Shown here: piece by piece, positions 53,480 to 62,580 of the stretch | Position numbering within the stretch: the first letter of the stretch is position 1 | How the letters are laid out: each line of letters opens with the position of its first letter | Origin: Spongiivirga citrea | GTDB taxonomy: Bacteria; Bacteroidota; Bacteroidia; Flavobacteriales; Flavobacteriaceae | Direction of reading: 5' to 3' | DNA: 64,000 bases | Assembly: GCF_010671565.1 (NCBI RefSeq) | Contig: NZ_JAABOQ010000002.1 | Coordinates: 310,001-374,000, forward strand | Notes under the pieces: generated by a model | Databases searched by the model: none | What the model saw: only the letters and a program-made list of their open reading frames with translations | Told to the model about the DNA's origin: nothing | Made by a program: the position numbers and the translations under genes

Positions 53480-55594
53480 CTAAGAGTCGATTTCTTCCAA
53501 AACCTTATTTGAAATTTCATTGCCGTTTTTATCGGTAGTGATAAACCAAACATTTGTTTTACATGATCTATTAAACACATCGGAGTTTGAGGAACATTCT
53601 TGAGTTGTTCCTTTAATTATATAACCCGTACTTACTTTCTCGATTGAATAGCCATAATCATTACCAAACTTTCCATATGTTTTTTGCCATTGCTTTTTAC
53701 CCTTTTTATCAGTTTTAATCAATAGTATATCATAATTACCCACTCCATAAGAACTAGTCGACCCAACGATTAAATATCCATCTTTTACTGCCATAATTGA
53801 GCTTGCCTTATCGTAACTTTTTCCACCGAATTGTTGTGACCATATCTCATTACCATTGGGATAATTTTTTGTTAGTAAAATTTGTGATGGATCCTCTTTA
53901 CTACCTCCAATAGTAGTAACGTTAATAGAACCATCTTCTGTTTCTATTTTTGGTTGAAACTTTAGGTTTGTCATTTTTCTAAAAACATTATTCAAAACAC
54001 GATTGGTCGTTAGATTAACTCCAGTAACACGATTAAACTGATCTCTCTGTACCTTTAGTATATAGTCAAAAACTAGTAATTCATTCTTATTAAGAACTTC
54101 AATTTCCTGATCCTCATCCCAGCCTTTTAAAGTGATCATTAATTTATTATTCTTATGTTTTATCGAAAAAAGCACATCTAGTTCTCTACTGTAGTAATCA
54201 CCTTCAAATCCTTCTAAATCGGCAAGAGTTACCTTTTGCTGCGGAATTTTCGTGTAAATACTTGTCTTACCCGATGGGTAGAATAAGATCAATTCATCTT
54301 TGAAAAAGCCAATTTTTAATTTCGGATTTTCTGAAAATTGGTATCCCTTCACTCCGTTTTTAGAAAGTGCTATAGGGTTGTTATTGCCATTCCGCCAAAA
54401 GAGATTATCATCACTATTTTCAATTCGTATTAGATAATCATTTGGGGAGAGGTATTGCCCTACAATTTGACTTTTCAGCGGTTTAGCTATGGCTTTATCT
54501 AATTGCTGATCATATGCTATTTTAGTTTCCTTTTCTGGCAAGATAATTTTTGCTATTTCATCAGCAATCGCGCCACTCCATAACCTACTATTACTACTCA
54601 TTACAAATATGGACAGCTTTTCATCTGGGTAACGTACCACCTGGGAATGATAAGAGCCAGTCCCACCAGAATGATGTACTGCTTTATATCCTAATCTATC
54701 TTCTAATTCAAGTCCGAAACCATAGCTTTTAATTTCACTATTTGGAATAGACTCTTGACTTTTTAATAGTAGATCTTTATTACTGTTCTCGGCATTTTGT
54801 ATTGCCTTTTCAAATAAAAGTTGATCCTCCAGAGTTGTGAACAAAAAACCATCTCCATAAAGATTGGTAATCATTGGATATTGCTGCCATACGCCATCTC
54901 CCCAATCAGAATATGGCAATGCTTGGTTGGGAATGACATGCATATAGTTTTTCAGAAAAGTGGTATTTCGCATACCAAGTGTTTCAAAGAAGTTTTTTGA
55001 ATAGTCATGAAATGATTCACCTGCTGCAATAGCAATAATTTTTGTTAGTATCGTATAACCTGAATTACTATACATATACCTAGAACCAGGTTCGAAAGCT
55101 AGATTTTCTTGTTTTTCTAGTAATGCTATGGCATCCTTGTTATCAAAACCTACATTTCGCCACCATGGGTTCTGTTGTATACTCATTAAATCATAAAAAT
55201 CTCTTATCCCGCTCGTGTGATTTAATAGATGTCGAATTTTAATCGGTTCTTTAACTTTTGGATAAAATGTTGGTAAATACTTTCTAATATCATCTTCGAG
55301 ACTTAGCTTCTTGTCCAAGGACAATTGTAGTGTCATTAAAGCAGTAAATTGCTTGGCGGTTGAAGCTATGTTTGACCGTGTTTCTTCGCCAACCTTAACC
55401 GAGTGTTGCAAACTAGCGAGACCTTTATAGTTTTCATAAACAATAGAACCATCCTTAACAATACCAACCATCAAACCTGGATCTGTAGCTTCTAATTTTG
55501 AATTTACTACTTCGTCAATTTTTTTCAGAATTTCAGATTGTGCACTTGCGAATGTTGCAATAAGTAATAAAAGTGGAAGAATGAAATTTTTCAT
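53480..55594 (-). CDS. Secreted serine hydrolase fused to C-terminal beta repeats
   Basis: From ATG 55594 the product is about 704 aa with a signal peptide (LPLLLLIATFASAQSE). Residues 25-370 are an intact class C beta-lactamase-like domain: S78-T-A-K81 (NIASTAKQFTALM), Y-S-N (RYMYSNSGYTILTK) and HSGGTGSYHSQ. A middle beta-rich domain follows. The last about 110 residues contain two copies of a W-x(n)-GG...DGY repeat (IWSQQFGGKSYDKASSIMAV; KQWQKTYGKFGNDYGYSIEK), a propeller-like module common in flavobacterial secreted proteins. Fusion to such repeats is unusual for this enzyme family. Confidence 0.9.
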   Translation of the reverse strand: MKNFILPLLLLIATFASAQSEILKKIDEVVNSKLEATDPGLMVGIVKDGSIVYENYKGLASLQHSVKVGEETRSNIASTAKQFTALMTLQLSLDKKLSLEDDIRKYLPTFYPKVKEPIKIRHLLNHTSGIRDFYDLMSIQQNPWWRNVGFDNKDAIALLEKQENLAFEPGSRYMYSNSGYTILTKIIAIAAGESFHDYSKNFFETLGMRNTTFLKNYMHVIPNQALPYSDWGDGVWQQYPMITNLYGDGFLFTTLEDQLLFEKAIQNAENSNKDLLLKSQESIPNSEIKSYGFGLELEDRLGYKAVHHSGGTGSYHSQVVRYPDEKLSIFVMSSNSRLWSGAIADEIAKIILPEKETKIAYDQQLDKAIAKPLKSQIVGQYLSPNDYLIRIENSDDNLFWRNGNNNPIALSKNGVKGYQFSENPKLKIGFFKDELILFYPSGKTSIYTKIPQQKVTLADLEGFEGDYYSRELDVLFSIKHKNNKLMITLKGWDEDQEIEVLNKNELLVFDYILKVQRDQFNRVTGVNLTTNRVLNNVFRKMTNLKFQPKIETEDGSINVTTIGGSKEDPSQILLTKNYPNGNEIWSQQFGGKSYDKASSIMAVKDGYLIVGSTSSYGVGNYDILLIKTDKKGKKQWQKTYGKFGNDYGYSIEKVSTGYIIKGTTQECSSNSDVFNRSCKTNVWFITTDKNGNEISNKVLEEIDS

Positions 55595-55671
55595 GTCGAG
55601 CGTTATATATTGAGACAAAAGTGGAGTATTTCAACTTGCCAAACGCTTCAAATCTTGATTTGAGACCTGTT

Positions 55672-56766
55672 TTAAGATATTTTTTCAATATAGTCTTTAG
55701 GAGATAAGGAAGTACTTTTTTTGAAAGCCCTATTGAAAGTTGCTTTGCTGTTAAAACCACAATCGAAAGCAATGCCTAGTAAGGTTGTGGTCTGATGTTC
55801 TCCCCTAGCTAGCTTTTCTTTGACGGCTTCAATTCTATAATGATTTACAAAATCATTAAAATTCATTTCAAAACCAGTGTTGACTACTGAAGAAATTACT
55901 TTGGTGTTGGTTTGCAATTCTTTCGCCACTTGAGAAAGTGTCAACCTCGGATTCTGGTAATGATTCTGATCGTTAATAAGAGACAACAGTTTTGCTTTCC
56001 AGAAATCCATATCTATTTCTGATGATTTCTCTGTAAAAGCAGTGGTTGATTGATTTTCATCATCTTCAAAAACATTTGTTTCTTCCGTTTTTTTTTCCTC
56101 TAATATTCCAGTTTTAATTGCATGTGAATAACCATTTATAGAAATATAATAGAAGACAAAAGAAAAAGAAATATAATGCCAAAATTGACTTCCAAACTCA
56201 CCCCAATCAGGATTTAGAATAAAGAACAAAACACGTAAAACTAATATTCCCAAGAAAGCAAGCATGAAATTGCGAATCCATCTAAACAATATAGATTCTG
56301 CATAGCTCACTCGGTTAAAAACGAGCTTTTTGTATTCAGCATAGTACCGAAGGCTTAAAACTAAATAAAAAGACATTGAAAATAAACCAAACGCCTGATA
56401 CCAATTGGCCAAGTCTTTATCCCGACCATCAGCATAAAAATAGTAATCATCTAAGACAAGCTTGTCAGTAATAAAAATGGCTAAGCTATATACGAAATAA
56501 AGTATGGCAGGGATGAAATGGATGATTTCTTTTTTAGAAATCCTAAAACTACCATTAAGTAGACTTTTGCAATAAAAAAATACCACTGGGCCAATTAACA
56601 ACACCTGCATAAACGGCACAAAAAAGAGAATTTCTCTAGTAAGTTTTTCGGAATACCAATTGGCATACCCAAGCATATATGGAGTAATGTACATGGCATA
56701 TAAAAACAACAATAAGCTCAACCATTTACTTGCTCTGTTGCTATAAATTATTCCATTTCGCAGCAC
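55672..56766 (-). CDS. AraC-family regulator with N-terminal membrane domain; start codon unclear
   Basis: Six to seven transmembrane helices occupy residues 1-225. The C-terminal AraC double HTH includes LTLSQVAKELQTNTKVISSV and TTLLGIAFDCGFNSKATFNR, ending SPKDYIEKI. The only canonical start found is GTG 56766. In the same frame upstream, NFLIDFPFSFGQKSSLLLIF and FHGIIFSFLVLRNG form the first helix expected for this family, back to about 56859, where the codons are ATC ATC rather than ATG. True translation may start there. Neighbouring serine hydrolase gene 53480-55594 is a candidate target. Confidence 0.87.
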   Translation of the reverse strand: MLRNGIIYSNRASKWLSLLLFLYAMYITPYMLGYANWYSEKLTREILFFVPFMQVLLIGPVVFFYCKSLLNGSFRISKKEIIHFIPAILYFVYSLAIFITDKLVLDDYYFYADGRDKDLANWYQAFGLFSMSFYLVLSLRYYAEYKKLVFNRVSYAESILFRWIRNFMLAFLGILVLRVLFFILNPDWGEFGSQFWHYISFSFVFYYISINGYSHAIKTGILEEKKTEETNVFEDDENQSTTAFTEKSSEIDMDFWKAKLLSLINDQNHYQNPRLTLSQVAKELQTNTKVISSVVNTGFEMNFNDFVNHYRIEAVKEKLARGEHQTTTLLGIAFDCGFNSKATFNRAFKKSTSLSPKDYIEKIS

Positions 56767-56958
56767 TAGGAATGAAAATATTATTCCATGAAAAAAGAAG
56801 ATAAGTAACAGGGAGCTTTTTTGCCCAAAGCTAAATGGAAAGTCGATTAAGAAATTGATGATTGATGAGTTTGATATTGCAACATGAAAATAATACTATT
56901 TTTCTGATTTTGCCATTGACCTTAATCTAATTATTATTCAAAGGCTTAGGCGCATTAA

Positions 56959-57495
56959 TTACCACGTATACTCCGGTGGTTGAATATTATTCATTCGAAG
57001 ATATAGATTTGCCTTTGCTCTATGATTCGCCATATGATCTTGCACATAGAAGAAAGCAAAGGCCCTGCTCACGGTATTCCCGCTATGATACATTTCACAA
57101 AGCTCATCTAATTGTTCTTGTTCTATTGTATTAATTACTCGGGTGGTATAAGCAAACCCCATTTCTAATAATTCGATGATCTCCGCTTTTTTCATTTTAG
57201 TAGCATCAGGAGTATTTGGTTTTACATCCATGCCTTGCACATATCGTTTTGTGAGCAGTTCCACCGTATATCCAATATGAACCATTTGCTCAGCGAAGGA
57301 CTTGCTAACGGCTGTTGGCTTATATGAATATAAATTTTCCGGCATCGCGTGAGCTACTTCTAAGCAATGTTTAGTGGCTTCATTCCAAACAGCTAAGTAC
57401 ATTTTAGTAAAAGGTGTTTTTGGAGTGGTTTTAGCTTGTCCAAATGTTATTGAGAAGGTCAATATGAAAATCAATGATATAATTATTTTTTTCAT
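56959..57495 (-). CDS. Secreted DinB-family protein
   Basis: The 178-aa protein has a signal peptide (IISLIFILTFSITFGQA) and a DinB/DUF664-like four-helix bundle. The probable metal-binding histidines lie in AEQMVHIGYTVELL and FYVQDHMANHRAKANLYLR. Its function is unknown. It is 51 bp downstream of the MBL-fold gene in the same orientation, so co-transcription is possible. Confidence 0.87.
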   Translation of the reverse strand: MKKIIISLIFILTFSITFGQAKTTPKTPFTKMYLAVWNEATKHCLEVAHAMPENLYSYKPTAVSKSFAEQMVHIGYTVELLTKRYVQGMDVKPNTPDATKMKKAEIIELLEMGFAYTTRVINTIEQEQLDELCEMYHSGNTVSRAFAFFYVQDHMANHRAKANLYLRMNNIQPPEYTW

Positions 57496-57546
57496 GGTGC
57501 AAATAGAATTGAATAGTATTACAAGATATATATCTTGGCGAAAGTG

Positions 57547-58683
57547 TTACTGCCTCCACCATTCATTATTTAGTGTTCCATCTCCTTCCAGAAAGATAGA
57601 TTCACCAATTCTCGGTATTATCACCTCTATATTAAGCTCTTTTGCTTTTTTGGTGACACGTTCAACGGGATCTGTCCATGTATGCATCGCCAGCTTAAAT
57701 GCTCCCCAATGAATTGGCATTATTTTTTTGGCTTTTACATCTAATCCCGCTAGGACTGTTTCTTCTGGAAACATATGGATATCCGGCCACTTTTCATTGT
57801 ATTGACCACATTCCATCATTGCAAAGTCAAAAGGACCGTACTTCGCTCCTATTTCCTTAAAATGATCAGCATATCCACTATCCCCGCTAAAGAAAATATT
57901 TTCAGTATCAGATTGTATGACCCAAGAACTCCAAAGCGTTTTGGCTCTATCACCAAAACCGCGACCAGAAAAATGTTGTGCAGGCGCGCATTTAAATTCC
58001 AATCCTTCAAAAGTCGTTTCTTCCCACCAATCTAACTCAACAATTCGATCTGCATTTATTCCCCATGCTTCCAAATGAATTCCAACTCCTAACGGCATGT
58101 AAAAAGTTCCAACTTTGTCTTTCAACTTTTGAATTGAGCCATAGTCTAAATGATCATAATGATCATGAGAGATTAAGACAGCGTCTATTCTAGGAAGTTT
58201 TTCAATATCAATTGGTAGATCTTTGCTAAAACGCTTACTTCCTAACATCGGGTGAGGTGCAGGAACCTCCCCAAACATCGGATCAATTAATATATTCTTA
58301 TTGTCAATTTGCAGCAAAAACGAAGAGTGTCCAAACCAAATAAGTCTTGTCTTACCAGAATAATCTGCTATGCTTACTGAGTCTGCTTTGGTTACAGGAA
58401 TATCATTGCTAGGTGTTGTATTAGGTTGAGATCTTAGATAACCTACAATACTTTTCCCCATATCCTTTATGCTCATATCCATTTGCACTTCTTTGGTATT
58501 TACAAATACACCATCACGGTAGTTTTTTGATTTTTGATATACTTCTTTCTGTTGATCAGAGGCTTTTCCACCGAATTGAGGACTTAAATTGACAAATAAG
58601 ATAGTTGCTAACACAATTACGCCAAGGATGATACTGATACTTATGATCATTTTTTTTAGAAATTTTAAAATTTTCTTTTTCAT
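57547..58683 (-). CDS. Membrane-anchored MBL-fold hydrolase (NAPE-PLD/UlaG-like)
   Basis: The 378-aa protein has one N-terminal transmembrane anchor (ISIILGVIVLATILFVNLS). It carries the metallo-beta-lactamase fold of the NAPE-PLD/UlaG group: WFGHSSFLLQIDNKNILIDP, the metal site SHDHYDHLDYG (H-x-H-x-D-H), FFSGDSGYADHF and IMPIHWGAF. Such proteins hydrolyse phosphodiesters or lactones; the enzyme here faces the periplasm. Substrate unknown. Confidence 0.93.
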   Translation of the reverse strand: MKKKILKFLKKMIISISIILGVIVLATILFVNLSPQFGGKASDQQKEVYQKSKNYRDGVFVNTKEVQMDMSIKDMGKSIVGYLRSQPNTTPSNDIPVTKADSVSIADYSGKTRLIWFGHSSFLLQIDNKNILIDPMFGEVPAPHPMLGSKRFSKDLPIDIEKLPRIDAVLISHDHYDHLDYGSIQKLKDKVGTFYMPLGVGIHLEAWGINADRIVELDWWEETTFEGLEFKCAPAQHFSGRGFGDRAKTLWSSWVIQSDTENIFFSGDSGYADHFKEIGAKYGPFDFAMMECGQYNEKWPDIHMFPEETVLAGLDVKAKKIMPIHWGAFKLAMHTWTDPVERVTKKAKELNIEVIIPRIGESIFLEGDGTLNNEWWRQ

Positions 58684-58833
58684 TTCGCTAAGATAGTACT
58701 CGTAACATTAGAGGAATTAAAAATAGGTTTTTCCTAATAAGCAGTCCTAGTATTGACTTTTGACCACAGTAGCAGTAATAGTCTAGCGAATACTTTGTAA
58801 TTTCGAAGGCAATAGTCATCTTTTATAAGCCTT

Positions 58834-59445
58834 ATGCCTTTCAAAAAATTAAATGCCGATATACAAGAGGTATTAATCCATAAAGAAATTACCACCCCAA
58901 CGCCTTTTCAGAGTAAAAGTATTCCTGTAATAAAAAGTGGCGCCAATGTTTTTTGTACAGCCGGAATTGGTAGCGGAAAGACAACTACACTAATTCTTAC
59001 TACACTTCAAAAGTTGAAATTTACCGCAGAAGGCAATGCTCCAAGGGCAGTAGTTTTGGTAGAAAATAAGGAAAGTGTTATGGGATTATACAACACATTT
59101 TTGACCTACACAAAACACACGTCTTTACGGGTTTATGCGAGTTATGAGCAGCTGCATATCGATGTACAAAAATCAGAAATCTTTATGGGGGTAGACATTC
59201 TTATTTCTACACCCAGAACCCTAAACAAGTTGGTTTTGTTGAATGGTGTAAGTACATCTCAATTAAAGATATTAAGTATAGATGATGCGGAGTTTCTAAT
59301 TCAAAAACTAAATTATACTGCTCTTTTGTCAATTACGCAAAGTATTAAAAAATGCCAGTATGTGATATACTCAGAAAAAGGGCATCCAAAATTAAAACGC
59401 TTTGAGTCCTATTTTATGGAGTATTCTAAAACAGTTTCTTCATAA
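58834..59445 (+). CDS. Single-domain DEAD-box-like ATPase
   Basis: The 203-aa protein corresponds to only the first RecA domain of a DEAD-box RNA helicase: Q-motif region TTPTPFQSKSIPVIKSG, Walker A TAGIGSGKTTTL, motif Ib-like LISTPRTLNKL. Motif II reads SIDDAEF instead of D-E-A-D. The second RecA domain, with motifs IV-VI, is absent and does not follow in any frame nearby, so a full helicase cycle seems impossible. Short versions like this occur in other flavobacteria, which argues against recent truncation. Confidence 0.85.
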   Translation: MPFKKLNADIQEVLIHKEITTPTPFQSKSIPVIKSGANVFCTAGIGSGKTTTLILTTLQKLKFTAEGNAPRAVVLVENKESVMGLYNTFLTYTKHTSLRVYASYEQLHIDVQKSEIFMGVDILISTPRTLNKLVLLNGVSTSQLKILSIDDAEFLIQKLNYTALLSITQSIKKCQYVIYSEKGHPKLKRFESYFMEYSKTVSS

Positions 59446-59511
59446 GGCACCTGATATTGATAAATAAAAGAATATTCTCTAACTATTAAATTCCGTAAAT
59501 TTCAAGAGAAT

Positions 59512-60522
59512 ATGAATGATACAAAAAAGAAGGGCGCTAACTTTCCAGAGCGGTTATATGCTTGTTGGCACCCAATCGGATACAGTCATGAAATAAAAGC
59601 TGATGTTCCTTTTGGGACCTTTCTACTAGACGAAGCTGTTGTTGTATGGAGAACGGCGGATGGGCAGCCACATGCAATGCGTGATTTATGCATTCATCGA
59701 GGTACAGCTTTATCATTGGGTTGGATTAAAGATGATTGCCTAGTATGTCCATATCATGCTTGGCAATATGATAAAAAGGGAGCTTGTGTTCTAATCCCGC
59801 AGGCTCCAGACATGGATATACCAACAAAAGCAAAAACCACAACATACCATTGCAAAGAAAAATTTGGTGTGGTATGGGTTGCCCTAAAAGATCCTGAATT
59901 TGAATTACCTGAAATCCTGGAATATGAAAACTCGGATTGGAAATTTGTAAATACTGGTCCTTTTAATTGGAATAGCGATAGCTCAAGACAAGTGGAGAAT
60001 TTTACTGATTTTGGCCACTTTCCATGGGTGCACCCCGGATTATTAGGAGATCCTGAAAGGCCGGCGGTACCCGATTGTAAAGTGACTATTAAAGATACTG
60101 TTTTACACTATTCAATTATTAGACCTGAAGCACCGAATAGTGATGATTTTCCCATTTTTGCTAATAAAAATGTCATACAACCGGAACGAAGAAGCGTTTA
60201 TGAACTGCATCTACCTTATACAATTGTGCTTCGCTTGGGTTGGGGAGGAACCAAAGGCATGGTCTATTTCTTTAGTTCCCAACCAATTTCTGAAAACAAA
60301 TGCCGAGGTTTCTGTATAATTGGTCGCAATTATGATCATGATGAACCTGATACAGTGTTACAGAATTTTGAGCAAGTTATTTTTGATCAAGACAAACGGA
60401 TTGTAGAATCACAACGCCCTAAACAAGTGCCTTTTGATTTTACCGAGGAACTTCATTTAAAATTTGATGCTGTAGCAATGAATTATAGAAGGGCAATGAA
60501 AAAACACAACCTCAATTATTAA
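59512..60522 (+). CDS. Rieske non-haem iron oxygenase, alpha-subunit type
   Basis: The 336-aa protein has a Rieske [2Fe-2S] domain with C60-x-H62 (DLCIHRGTALSLGW) and C79-x2-H82 (CLVCPYHAWQY). A catalytic domain follows, with the iron-binding motif NFTDFGHFPWVHPGLLGD (His169, His174). This places it among ring-hydroxylating or vanillate O-demethylase-like oxygenases. No reductase or ferredoxin gene is adjacent, so electron transfer must come from elsewhere. Substrate unknown. It converges closely with the 60536 gene. Confidence 0.92.
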   Translation: MNDTKKKGANFPERLYACWHPIGYSHEIKADVPFGTFLLDEAVVVWRTADGQPHAMRDLCIHRGTALSLGWIKDDCLVCPYHAWQYDKKGACVLIPQAPDMDIPTKAKTTTYHCKEKFGVVWVALKDPEFELPEILEYENSDWKFVNTGPFNWNSDSSRQVENFTDFGHFPWVHPGLLGDPERPAVPDCKVTIKDTVLHYSIIRPEAPNSDDFPIFANKNVIQPERRSVYELHLPYTIVLRLGWGGTKGMVYFFSSQPISENKCRGFCIIGRNYDHDEPDTVLQNFEQVIFDQDKRIVESQRPKQVPFDFTEELHLKFDAVAMNYRRAMKKHNLNY

Positions 60523-60535
60523 AATCTAATAAAAA

Positions 60536-61336
60536 TCAAAGCTTAACTAACGGAATTCCTTGCTTTGCTTGATAAAAAGTAAAGCCAATCCATGTAGCGA
60601 ATAGCAGTCCAAAAACAGTAACTGCCAGCACTTGATTTACTGTTTTAGTGTTCCACTTTTTGCTAATCAATACAGCAAATAATGGGATTATTTGAATGGC
60701 ATGCAGTCCAAAAAAGTGGGCAATTCTTAGATCACCGCCAACCGTACTCCAGTTAACTAATGGTAATCCATCTCCTCCATCAGCTACTCCAACATTATGA
60801 GCAACTTGACTTATCATCTGCCCTCCTACCCAACTGCCGAATACCACAATAATCCATCCTAATAAAATAGCCCATTGTACTGGTTTAGAGGTATTCAACT
60901 TTAAACGGATAGTATCAATAGCAAACAACACCATGATTAGTACATTAATAGCAATTAATATTCCCATAGCCGAAAATAATAGTGCGTCAAATAATGAACT
61001 TTGGTTATAGTGCGATTGTACACCTCTAGCTGCCTGGTATGCTATAATTCCTATTTCAAGTAATAGGGTCCATGCAACAATGTTTCTGATAATATGCTTC
61101 TTCTTTGTTGAATATGGATATAAAGTGATTAGATAGCCCAGAGTGAATATATAAATACCGCCCGATATGAAGAATTTCAAAGGTTTAATCCAAACACTCA
61201 CCCCCATTAGTGTTCTGTCATCTATAAAAAAGGCAATAATACATGCTATCGCAGAAATAAAATGAAGCTGTACAATGCGATATAAAATTGGACTTTCAGT
61301 TTTAACTGTTCGTAATGATTGATTGATGATGTTCAT
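60536..61336 (-). CDS. Seven-helix membrane protein
   Basis: The 266-aa protein has about seven transmembrane helices and a conserved-looking motif RIAHFFGLHAIQIIPLFAV with two histidines, reminiscent of membrane oxidoreductases or haem proteins but not assignable. It lies 2 bp from the upstream ABA4-like gene, so the two form an operon. No domain name is recognised. Confidence 0.78.
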   Translation of the reverse strand: MNIINQSLRTVKTESPILYRIVQLHFISAIACIIAFFIDDRTLMGVSVWIKPLKFFISGGIYIFTLGYLITLYPYSTKKKHIIRNIVAWTLLLEIGIIAYQAARGVQSHYNQSSLFDALLFSAMGILIAINVLIMVLFAIDTIRLKLNTSKPVQWAILLGWIIVVFGSWVGGQMISQVAHNVGVADGGDGLPLVNWSTVGGDLRIAHFFGLHAIQIIPLFAVLISKKWNTKTVNQVLAVTVFGLLFATWIGFTFYQAKQGIPLVKL

Positions 61337-61338
61337 GC

Positions 61339-61758
61339 TTATTTCTGTTTAAATGCTCTCATTATCATAAAAAGTAGAAAGCCCAAAGGCCCGAACATAA
61401 AAGTTCCTACTAGACAAGGAGCGATTAATACTTGATGAATTTTTGTTTGCTTGTTTTGATTCAGGATCCACATACCTATTAGAAGATCGAATGCCAAATA
61501 ATGTACCCAGCCAGCAAGCACAGCATTTTCTTTTGTGAATAGGTTCATTACCGATTCAAGGCTTCCGAAATCCATTCCTCCGCTTGATGACTGCAAAGAG
61601 ATGGCTATATAGATTACATAAACAACTGATAGTAGTATTGGAATAATTTTATAATCAATTAGAAACCGAGTAGCTTTCCATTTTGGGAGAAAGATCATCA
61701 GAATCCACATTGGTAGTACGACGGTATTTGCAATAGAGAATACTTGAGTTGGTGTCAT
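61339..61758 (-). CDS. ABA4-like membrane protein
   Basis: The 139-aa protein matches the ABA4-like family (PF14108): FSIANTVVLPMWILMIFLP, then the conserved WVHYLAFDLLIGMWI and GPLGFLLFMIMRAF. Plant ABA4 acts in neoxanthin formation; bacterial members are uncharacterised membrane proteins. First gene of a two-gene operon with the seven-helix protein. Confidence 0.88.
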   Translation of the reverse strand: MTPTQVFSIANTVVLPMWILMIFLPKWKATRFLIDYKIIPILLSVVYVIYIAISLQSSSGGMDFGSLESVMNLFTKENAVLAGWVHYLAFDLLIGMWILNQNKQTKIHQVLIAPCLVGTFMFGPLGFLLFMIMRAFKQK

Positions 61759-61979
61759 GATTAGTTGTTTAAAAATTAATAAGCGTTAATGTACTGCTTA
61801 TTTCATTTTCAAATATGGAAATAATGATGCGTTAGATAAATAAGAGTTTACTGAATTGTCGAAGATGTGGGTTGAGTTGTCTAAGTTTTATGCTGAATTA
61901 AAATAAAGCAGTTTTCTTCTAAGTCTGCCAAAAAGTTGTTATTGTACGTGTAATTTGTCGGAAACAATAAAACACAAAA

Positions 61980-62002
61980 AAGCCTCTAATTAATAGAGGC
62001 TT
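61980..62002 (-). terminator. Intrinsic terminator of the cold-shock gene
   Basis: Read on the minus strand, AAGCCTCTA, loop TTAAT and TAGAGGCTT form a perfect 9-bp stem followed by TTTTTT. It lies 31 bp after the stop of the cold-shock gene. This is a clear rho-independent terminator and also faces the ABA4-like transcription unit. Confidence 0.92.
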
Positions 62003-62032
62003 CGGTAGTATAAAATATAGGGTGTTGAAAAT

Positions 62033-62494
62033 CTATTTAATCAGAGTAACTTTAACTGCATTCATCCCGCGCTGCCCTTTTTCAAGCTCAAAAGTTACTT
62101 TATCATTTTCAGCGATAGTATCAATAATACCACTAACATGAGTAAAATATTTTTCTGAATTCTCACTATCTATAATAAAGCCAAAACCTTTTGACGAATC
62201 GAAGAAAGAAACTTTTCCTTTTCTTACCGGGTCAATTTCCTCTTTGTCAGACTCTAGTGTTTTAGGAACACTAACGGCAATGCTTTCAAGCTCAACTTCA
62301 ATTTTTTGAGATGGATCTGGCGGAGTGTCCGTCAAATTTCCATTATAGTCAACATAGGCAAACTCAATTCCTTTAGTTCCGTTTTCGGCTTTTTCAGCTT
62401 TACGGGCCTCCATTTTTTTGCGCTTGTCTTCGCGTTTTTTTAAACGTTTTTTTTCTTTTTCACTCTTGTTGAAAGTCTGTTGAGATTTTGCCAT
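62033..62494 (-). CDS. Cold-shock-domain protein with basic N-terminal extension
   Basis: The 153-aa protein has a highly basic, coiled N-terminal region (KSEKEKKRLKKREDKRKKME) and a C-terminal cold-shock domain (about residues 93-153). The CSD shows RNP1-like KGFGFIIDSENSEKYFTHVS and ENDKVTFELEKGQRGMNAVK. It should bind single-stranded RNA or DNA as an RNA chaperone. The extension is typical of flavobacterial CspA-like proteins. A TAnnTTTG element lies about 78 bp upstream of the start, leaving a leader typical of cold-shock genes. Confidence 0.93.
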   Translation of the reverse strand: MAKSQQTFNKSEKEKKRLKKREDKRKKMEARKAEKAENGTKGIEFAYVDYNGNLTDTPPDPSQKIEVELESIAVSVPKTLESDKEEIDPVRKGKVSFFDSSKGFGFIIDSENSEKYFTHVSGIIDTIAENDKVTFELEKGQRGMNAVKVTLIK

Positions 62495-62571
62495 TAATTA
62501 CTTTAAAGGGATTTTGTTTTAATACTTGTTATAAACATACAAGCCCAATTGTTAGCCTGTTGTTGCTTTTG

Positions 62572-62579
62572 CAAAGGTA
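62572..62579 (-). promoter_or_regulatory. Probable -7 promoter element (TAnnTTTG)
   Basis: On the minus strand the sequence is TACCTTTG, an exact match to the Bacteroidota -7 consensus TAnnTTTG. It sits about 78 bp upstream of the cold-shock protein ATG and just past the DUF1456 gene end. No matching -33 TTG at the right spacing is seen, so it is a weak prediction. Confidence 0.4.
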
Positions 62580-62580
62580 A

